Part shown: positions 6,854 to 11,098 of the stretch, piece after piece
Position numbering within the stretch: the first letter of the stretch is position 1
How the letters are laid out: each line of letters opens with the position of its first letter
Assembly: GCA_902485915.1 (NCBI GenBank)
Contig: CABTMH010000038.1
Span: forward strand, 1 to 11,098
Reading direction: 5' to 3'
Source of the DNA: an uncultured Oribacterium sp.
Lineage (GTDB): Bacteria; Bacillota; Clostridia; Lachnospirales; Lachnospiraceae
Length of the DNA: 11,098 bases
The notes under the pieces: model-generated
Databases searched by the model: none
Seen by the model: only the letters and a program-made list of their open reading frames with translations
Told to the model about the DNA's origin: nothing
Made by a program: the position numbers and the translations under genes

Positions 6854-6889
6854 ATGGGGTCTGACCCCATAAAGAAAATCTGCTACAAT
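6854..6889 (+). promoter_or_regulatory. 17-nt palindrome overlapping a candidate promoter of trpYZ
   Basis: ATGGGGTC-T-GACCCCAT (6854-6870) is a perfect inverted repeat. Downstream, TGCTACAAT (6881-6889) is an extended -10; 17 bp upstream of TACAAT is CTGACC (6861-6866), a 4/6 match to TTGACA lying inside the palindrome. This geometry suits an operator covering the -35, giving trpYZ its own start after the terminator. The binding protein is unknown, and the -35 is weak. Confidence 0.5.
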
Positions 6890-6920
6890 ATAGCTATCTT
6901 TTTTTAGGAGGTATGAACCC

Positions 6921-7865
6921 TTGACTGGTTTTCTTACAGCGGGCATCATCCGCACGGCACTGGAGGTAGGTCTCGTCTACTCACTGGTGGCGCTTTCACT
7001 GTTTATCAGCTATTCCATCCTGAATATCTGTGATCTTTCGACCGACGGCTGCTACACCCTCGGCTGCGCAGTGGGCGCGGTCGTGACCATCGCAGGCCAT
7101 CCCTTCCTCGCGATTTTTGCGGCGATGGCGGCGGGTGTCTGCTCCGGCTTCGTGACGGCGTTTCTGCAGACGAAGCTCGGTGTCGAGAGCATCCTCGCGG
7201 GTATCATCGTGAACACGGGCCTGTATACCGTGAACCTGGCCGTCATGGGCTTCAGCTCAAACGTCTCCATCTTCGGCACGGACACGATCTTCACGCTCTT
7301 CGGAAAGCTGAGCAGCAGTAAGGCCTTCACGGGCTGGAGCAAGCTGATTCTCCTTGCGGTGATCGTCCTCGCGGTCTGCCTGCTGATCCGCTGGTTCCTG
7401 AGCACGACCCTCGGTCTCTCGATCCGTGCGACGGGTGACAGCCCGGCGATGGTCCGTGCATCCTCCATCAACCCGGCCTTCACGATCACGGTCGGTCTCT
7501 GTGTGGCCAATGCGATCACCGGTCTCTCTGGATGCCTCATCGCGCAGTATAACAAAACCTGTGATATCAACCTGGGTACCGGCATGGTCACGATCGCCCT
7601 CGCGTCCCTCGTCATCGGGGAAACCCTCTTCGGAAAGCGGAAGATGATGGCGCGGATCTTCGGTATGGTCGTCGGCTCCTGCCTCTACCGCTTCATCATC
7701 TCCATCGCGCTGCGTCTCAACGTCCCGACCGAGGCCTTCAAGCTGGTATCGGCGGTGATCGTCGCGGTGGCCATCGCCGCACCGCGGGCGAAAGAGCTCG
7801 TCGCGTTCAAGCATAAGCAGATGAACGCGATCCGTGAACGTAAGTCCATGCAGGGAGGTAGATGA
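6921..7865 (+). CDS. trpY: ABC transporter permease, branched-chain-amino-acid type (TrpY-like)
   Basis: The integral membrane subunit of the importer, of the BPD_transp_2 (PF02653) type. It has 314 residues and about eight or nine hydrophobic segments, beginning GIIRTALEVGLVYSLVALSLFISY and ending with VSAVIVAVAIAA near 276-288. Family hallmarks are the N-terminal ILNICDLSTDGCYTLGCAVGA (about 34-54) and LGLSIRATGDSPAMVRASSI (about 167-186), the cytoplasmic loop that contacts the ATPase. The start is TTG at 6921: AGGAGG (6906-6911) lies 9 nt upstream and no in-frame ATG is suitably placed. An ATG at 6913 opens only a three-codon frame (M-N-P-stop) that overlaps the TTG. It is followed after one base by the ATPase gene. 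Tryptophan specificity is inferred from trpX. Confidence 0.87.
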   Translation: MTGFLTAGIIRTALEVGLVYSLVALSLFISYSILNICDLSTDGCYTLGCAVGAVVTIAGHPFLAIFAAMAAGVCSGFVTAFLQTKLGVESILAGIIVNTGLYTVNLAVMGFSSNVSIFGTDTIFTLFGKLSSSKAFTGWSKLILLAVIVLAVCLLIRWFLSTTLGLSIRATGDSPAMVRASSINPAFTITVGLCVANAITGLSGCLIAQYNKTCDINLGTGMVTIALASLVIGETLFGKRKMMARIFGMVVGSCLYRFIISIALRLNVPTEAFKLVSAVIVAVAIAAPRAKELVAFKHKQMNAIRERKSMQGGR

Positions 7866-7866
7866 G

Positions 7867-8682
7867 ATGCTGAAAATCGAACATATCTTTAAGACCTTCA
7901 ATGCAGGCACCGTGAACGAAAAGCGGGCCATCTCGGATCTCTGCCTCACCCTCGAGGATGGGGATTTCGCCACCATCGTCGGTTCAAACGGTGCCGGTAA
8001 GTCGACGCTGTTCAACGCCATCGCCGGGACCTTCTACACGGATTCCGGCTATATCGAGCTCGACGGAGAGGACATCACCTTCGTACCGGAGCATGTCCGC
8101 AGCCGCTACATCGGACGTCTTTTTCAGGACCCGCTGATGGGTACGGCACCGCACATGACGATCGAGGAGAACCTCTCGGTGGCCTATCTCCGGGCCAGCG
8201 AGCATAAGAAGGGACTCTTCAGCTATGTGACGAAGAAGGACCGCGAAGCCTTCCGGGAGCAGCTCTCGCTCCTCGATATGGGACTCGAGGACCGGATGAG
8301 CCATCCGGTGGGACTGCTGTCCGGTGGACAGCGACAGGCGCTGACCCTGCTGATGGCCACCATGGTCACCCCGAAGATCCTCATGCTCGATGAGCATACG
8401 GCGGCCCTCGATCCGTCGACGGCGAAGAAGGTGCTGGAGCTGACGAAGAAGATCGTGAAGGAGCGGAACATCAGCTGCCTCATGGTCACCCACAACATGA
8501 ACCAGGCGCTGGAGCTCGGTAACCGGACACTGATGATGAACAGCGGAAACATCGTCTTCGACGTACGCGGCGAGGAGAGAACGAAGATGAGTGTCAACGA
8601 TCTCCTCGAGCGCTTCGCCGAGGGTGCCGGTAAGGAGATGAACAACGACCGTATCCTCCTTTCGACGAAGGAAGGTATCTGA
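7867..8682 (+). CDS. trpZ: ABC transporter ATP-binding protein (TrpZ-like)
   Basis: The cytoplasmic ATPase that powers the importer. It has 271 residues with all motifs intact: Walker A GSNGAGKST (39-47), Q-loop Gln87 in LFQDP, signature LSGGQ (151-155), Walker B ILMLDE (171-176) and switch His209 in MVTHNM. It resembles LivG/LivF-type ATPases, which fits the PF02653 permease. The start at 7867 is chosen because GGGAGG (7854-7859) is 7 nt upstream and homology starts with MLKIEHIFKTF; a frame open from 7834 would overlap the permease. Only one base separates it from trpY, so the two are probably translated together. Repeat copy 2 starts 6 nt after the stop codon. Confidence 0.92.
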   Translation: MLKIEHIFKTFNAGTVNEKRAISDLCLTLEDGDFATIVGSNGAGKSTLFNAIAGTFYTDSGYIELDGEDITFVPEHVRSRYIGRLFQDPLMGTAPHMTIEENLSVAYLRASEHKKGLFSYVTKKDREAFREQLSLLDMGLEDRMSHPVGLLSGGQRQALTLLMATMVTPKILMLDEHTAALDPSTAKKVLELTKKIVKERNISCLMVTHNMNQALELGNRTLMMNSGNIVFDVRGEERTKMSVNDLLERFAEGAGKEMNNDRILLSTKEGI

Positions 8683-8687
8683 TATTG

Positions 8688-8744
8688 CTGTTCACTCGCA
8701 TACGGATCAGGCTCCCAGCCTGGAACCAGTACACGAGCGAACAG
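8688..8744 (-). repeat. Structured intergenic repeat, copy 2
   Basis: The outer arms CTGTTCACTCG (8688-8698) and CGAGCGAACAG (8734-8744) form an 11-bp stem. On the minus strand the single non-Watson-Crick position is a G-U wobble, but on the plus strand it is an A-C mismatch, so an RNA would fold better from the minus strand. The inner hairpin is CAGGCT/AGCCTG (8708-8713 with 8717-8722). On the minus strand it reads GTGTACTGGTT then GCCTGATCCG, matching copies 1 and 3. No T-run follows. It lies between trpZ and the next promoter. Confidence 0.6.
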
Positions 8745-8761
8745 TAACTATCTGATAAATA

Positions 8762-8791
8762 TTGTAACGCGGGTTTCAAATGGTATATAAT
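8762..8791 (+). promoter_or_regulatory. Promoter of the cytidylate-kinase-like gene and aroA
   Basis: TTGTAA (8762-8767) and a perfect TATAAT (8786-8791) with an 18-bp spacer. Predicted start near 8798, about 30 nt before the start codon. Confidence 0.7.
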
Positions 8792-8827
8792 TATAGTATC
8801 AACAGGTAATCACATCAGGAGGCAACT

Positions 8828-9466
8828 ATGATTAAGAAGCAATTCGTCATTACGATCGGCAGACAGTATGGTTCTGGCGGACGCCTCGTAGGTAAGCGTC
8901 TCGCGGAGGATCTCGGCATTCATTTTTATGATGATGATATTCTGAAGCTCACCTCGGAGAAGACCGCGATCGGTGAGCAGTATTTCCGTATGGCAGACGA
9001 GAAGGCCGGACGGAACTTCCTGTTTAAGACACTGTACGGTCTGAAGCCGGACATCGGGAAGCCGAACACCCAGGAGAACATCGTCTCTCCGGAGAATCTG
9101 TTCCGCTTCCAGGCAGAGGTGATCCGTGACATCGCCTCGAAGGAGAGCTGCATCATCGCTGGACGCTGCAGCAACTACATCCTGACCGAGGCGGATATGG
9201 AGAACCATGTCGATTTCTTCGTCTATGCAGATCTCGTAACCCGTACGAAGCGCGTCATGGACTACGATAAGGTCAACGAAGAGGAGGCTCTCCGCCGCAT
9301 CCGGAAGATCGATAAGGAGCGGAAGGACTACCATAAGTACTACACGGGTGAGGACTGGATGCAGCCGGATAATTATGATCTGATGATCAACGCGAGCCGC
9401 ATCGATTTCGACGAGATGGAAGTCCTGATGAAGAACTACATGACGATGAGAGGATTTATCGACTGA
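8828..9466 (+). CDS. Cytidylate-kinase-like family protein
   Basis: A P-loop nucleotide-kinase-type protein of 212 residues, of the cytidylate kinase-like family (PF13189). The nucleotide-binding loop is GRQYGSGGRLVG (about 11-22). It is followed by LAEDLGIHFYDDDILKL, the NMP-binding side, and by ESCIIAGRCSNYIL (about 106-119) in the core strand. A basic lid-like stretch RRIRKIDKERKDYHKYY (about 157-173) follows. It differs from the canonical Cmk, so the true substrate is uncertain; members are common and poorly characterised in Clostridia. AGGAGG (8817-8822) is spaced 5 nt from the start. Its stop overlaps the aroA start by one base (TGATG), indicating translational coupling. The TM-free sequence points to the cytoplasm. 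Confidence 0.87.
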   Translation: MIKKQFVITIGRQYGSGGRLVGKRLAEDLGIHFYDDDILKLTSEKTAIGEQYFRMADEKAGRNFLFKTLYGLKPDIGKPNTQENIVSPENLFRFQAEVIRDIASKESCIIAGRCSNYILTEADMENHVDFFVYADLVTRTKRVMDYDKVNEEEALRRIRKIDKERKDYHKYYTGEDWMQPDNYDLMINASRIDFDEMEVLMKNYMTMRGFID

Positions 9467-10794
9467 TGAAGAAAACCATACATGCAGCACAGCATCCCTT
9501 GAAGGGGAGCCTGACCGTGCCGGGAGATAAGAGCATCTCACATCGTGCCGTCATGCTCGGTGCCCTCAGCGAGGGCGACACCCACGTGAGCGGTTTCCTG
9601 AATGGTGCGGACTGTCTCTCGACGATCGGCTGCTTCCGACATATGGGTATCGCCATCGAGCTTGACCAGAGTGAGACCGAGGTCGTGATTCACGGCCGCG
9701 GTCTTCGTGGTTTAGAGAAGCCGGATGGGATGCTCGACTGCGGAAACTCCGGCACCACGACGAGACTTATTTCTGGCATCCTGGCGGCGCAGGACTTCGA
9801 TTCCGCGCTGACGGGGGATGAGAGCATACAGAAGCGACCGATGAAGCGCATCATGATCCCGCTTCAGGAGATGGGCGCGGATATCCGCTCGATCCGGGAG
9901 AACGGCTGTGCACCGCTCGCGATCCATGGGCAGAAGCTGCACGGGATCTGCTACAGCTCCCCGGTCGCCAGTGCGCAGGTGAAGTCCTCGATCCTGTTCG
10001 CCGGCCTCTACGCGGAGGGTCCGACCACGGTCATCGAACCGGCCCTGTCCCGCGATCATAGTGAGCGCATGTTGCGTGCACTGGGGGCCAATGTCTCCAC
10101 ACGGATGCTTCCAGATGGACGTGCTGAGATCACGCTGCAGCCGGGTGCGAAGCTCTCTGCGCTGCCGGAGACCCTGGAGGTACCGGGGGACATCTCCTCG
10201 GCAGCCTACTTCATCTCGGCGGCGCTACTCGTGCCGGGCTCGGATGTGCTCATCCGGAACGTCGGCATCAACGAAACACGTGCGGGTATCCTCGATGCGT
10301 ATGCTGCGATGGGCGCGGACATCACGCTGGAGAATCGTCGTCTCGCCGGCTTCGAGGATGTCGCAGATATCCATGTCCGCTACAGTGCGTCGCTTCAGGG
10401 CACTGAAATCTCTGGTGCGATGATCCCGCGTCTCATCGATGAGCTGCCGGTCATCGCTGCGGTCGCCGCGGGTGCGAGCGGTCGTACGGTCTTCCGAGAT
10501 GCGCAGGAGCTGAAGGTGAAGGAATCAAACCGCATCGCCGTGATGGTCGAGGGCCTGCGTGCACTCGGCATCTCCGCGGAGGAGACGGAAGATGGCATGA
10601 TCATCGAGGGGCAGGGCAGTAGCCTTCGTGTCGGCTCTGGCATCATCGACACGCATAAGGACCACCGCATCGCGATGACCTTCGCGGTCCTCGCCCTCGC
10701 CGGTGATGAGCGCACCGCCGTCGAGCTCCTCGACGCGGACTGTATCCAGATTTCGTACCCGGGCTTCTATGAAGACCTGAATCATCTGTACTGA
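9466..10794 (+). CDS. aroA: 3-phosphoshikimate 1-carboxyvinyltransferase (EPSP synthase)
   Basis: Transfers the enolpyruvyl group of PEP to shikimate-3-phosphate, the sixth step of the shikimate pathway to aromatic amino acids. It is 442 residues, full length. The N-terminal substrate site LTVPGDKSISHRAVMLG has Lys22, Ser23 and Arg27. The second signature is LDCGNSGTTTRLISGILA (about 90-107). ASAQVKSSILFAGLYAEG lies in the middle, LIDELPVIAAVAA carries the catalytic Asp, KVKESNRI follows, and DHRIAMTFAVLAL near the C-terminus binds PEP. The GNSGTTTR loop resembles Bacillus-type enzymes more than the NAGTAMR loop of enterobacteria. It follows the cytidylate-kinase-like gene with a one-base overlap; GAGAGGA (9448-9454) may serve as a weak RBS. 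The stop codon lies inside repeat copy 3. Confidence 0.96.
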   Translation: MKKTIHAAQHPLKGSLTVPGDKSISHRAVMLGALSEGDTHVSGFLNGADCLSTIGCFRHMGIAIELDQSETEVVIHGRGLRGLEKPDGMLDCGNSGTTTRLISGILAAQDFDSALTGDESIQKRPMKRIMIPLQEMGADIRSIRENGCAPLAIHGQKLHGICYSSPVASAQVKSSILFAGLYAEGPTTVIEPALSRDHSERMLRALGANVSTRMLPDGRAEITLQPGAKLSALPETLEVPGDISSAAYFISAALLVPGSDVLIRNVGINETRAGILDAYAAMGADITLENRRLAGFEDVADIHVRYSASLQGTEISGAMIPRLIDELPVIAAVAAGASGRTVFRDAQELKVKESNRIAVMVEGLRALGISAEETEDGMIIEGQGSSLRVGSGIIDTHKDHRIAMTFAVLALAGDERTAVELLDADCIQISYPGFYEDLNHLY

Positions 10795-10842
10795 TTAGTC
10801 AGGGGCCGTCCCCCTGCCTGAATCCAGTTGACGAGTGAACAG
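10788..10842 (+). repeat. Structured intergenic repeat, copy 3
   Basis: It contains GTACTGATTAG (10788-10798), whose TGA is the aroA stop codon, then the perfect hairpin CAGGGG/CCCCTG (10800-10805 with 10811-10816), then GCCTGAATCC (10816-10825) and CGAGTGAACAG (10832-10842). The last motif is identical to the outer arm of copy 2 read on the minus strand. The left outer arm is replaced by aroA coding sequence and does not pair. No T-run follows the hairpin. Confidence 0.6.
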
Positions 10843-10845
10843 TAT

Positions 10846-10865
10846 CGAGCCCCTCCGGGGGCTCG
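10846..10865. other. GC-rich hairpin followed by an A-tract
   Basis: CGAGCCCC (10846-10853) pairs perfectly with GGGGCTCG (10858-10865) around TCCG. It is followed by A rather than T on the plus strand, so it is not a textbook terminator in that direction. It may still slow or stop aroA transcripts. The A-tracts at 10866-10882 lie directly upstream of the tRNA promoter and could act as an UP element. Confidence 0.5.
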
Positions 10866-10885
10866 AAAAAAATTTGAAAAAACAG

Positions 10886-10914
10886 TTGACTTTCGGGAGG
10901 GTGACTGATATAGT
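10886..10914 (+). promoter_or_regulatory. Strong promoter of the tRNA-Glu genes
   Basis: TTGACT (10886-10891) and TATAGT (10909-10914) with 17-bp spacing, plus an extended -10 TG (10906-10907) and upstream A-tracts. The short leader before the tRNA includes GTCGC/GCGAC (10921-10925 with 10931-10935). Confidence 0.85.
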
Positions 10915-10943
10915 AATCGAGTCGCCTTGAGCGACACAAATAT

Positions 10944-11015
10944 GGCGGATTGGTCAAGAGGCTAAGACGCAGCCCTCTCACGGCTGAATCCCGGGTTCGA
11001 TTCCCGGATCCGTCA
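10944..11015 (+). tRNA. tRNA-Glu (anticodon CTC)
   Basis: A full cloverleaf of 72 nt. The acceptor stem GGCGGAT pairs with ATCCGTC (one G-U), with discriminator A at 11015. The D-arm contains TTGGTCAAGAGGCTAAGA. The anticodon stem CAGCC/GGCTG encloses loop CTCTCAC, giving CTC at 10977-10979. The T-arm is CCGGG/CCCGG with TTCGATT. The body follows the tRNA-Glu pattern of Firmicutes. CCA is not encoded (CTT follows). It reads GAG codons, which dominate over GAA in the neighbouring genes by eye. Confidence 0.95.
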
Positions 11016-11035
11016 CTTAAAACTTTATATCACAT

Positions 11036-11098
11036 GGCGGATTGGTCAAGAGGCTAAGACGCAGCCCTCTCACGGCTGAATCCCGGGTTCGATTCCCG
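11036..11098 (+). tRNA. tRNA-Glu (anticodon CTC), second copy, cut by window end
   Basis: Identical to the first copy over all 63 visible bases, with anticodon CTC at 11069-11071. The last nine or so bases, including the 3' acceptor strand, are outside the window. The 20-nt spacer has no promoter, so both are probably processed from one transcript by RNase P and 3' nucleases. Confidence 0.93.

Noticed and set aside
10846..10865. Hairpin after aroA as an intrinsic terminator
   Set aside because: The stem is followed by an A-tract on plus and by mixed sequence on minus, not by T. I list it only as a hairpin.
10944..11098. Near-identical direct repeats of about 63 nt as a mobile element or array
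   Set aside because: Both units fold as tRNA-Glu, so the repeat is explained by tandem tRNA genes.

Overview
The window looks like chromosomal DNA of a moderately GC-rich Firmicute, most likely a Clostridia/Lachnospiraceae-type organism. Supporting signs are a tryptophan T-box leader, strong AGGAGG-type ribosome binding sites, an A-type RNase P RNA, a LacI-family/cre-like operator, tRNAs without an encoded CCA end, and a uridine-kinase-like nucleoside kinase typical of that group. No phage, transposase, CRISPR or toxin/defence gene is visible. The gene content is ordinary metabolism; the more unusual material is in the intergenic regions.

Left part (1-1162): the 3' end of a nucleoside kinase, then a hairpin repeat, a promoter and the RNase P RNA gene rnpB with an intrinsic terminator. 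A minus-strand terminator belonging to the next cluster faces it.

Hexuronate cluster (1131-5175): on the minus strand a LacI-type regulator is followed by uxaC (glucuronate isomerase). Divergently on the plus strand lies a PfkB-family sugar kinase, probably 2-keto-3-deoxygluconate kinase. UxaC catalyses the first step and KDG kinase the penultimate step of hexuronate breakdown; the middle enzymes and the aldolase are not here. The divergent region holds two fully overlapping back-to-back promoters and one perfect cre/LacI-type operator.

Tryptophan transport (5214-8682): a promoter and a T-box leader with a UGG (Trp) specifier precede a lipoprotein substrate-binding protein (trpX-like), a membrane permease (trpY-like, TTG start) and an ATPase (trpZ-like). 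A terminator and a second candidate promoter, overlapped by a 17-nt palindrome, separate trpX from trpYZ.

Right part (8688-11098): a cytidylate-kinase-like gene is translationally coupled (TGATG) to aroA (EPSP synthase, shikimate pathway). Then come a strong promoter and two identical tRNA-Glu(CTC) genes, the second cut by the window end.

The most interesting signal is a small structured repeat found three times (557-632, 8688-8744 on the minus strand, 10788-10842). It shares flanks GTACTGRTT and GCCTGAWTCC-like sequence around a variable hairpin, and two copies have an outer stem of different sequence that still pairs. It sits just after a stop codon each time, and in the third copy it contains the aroA stop codon.
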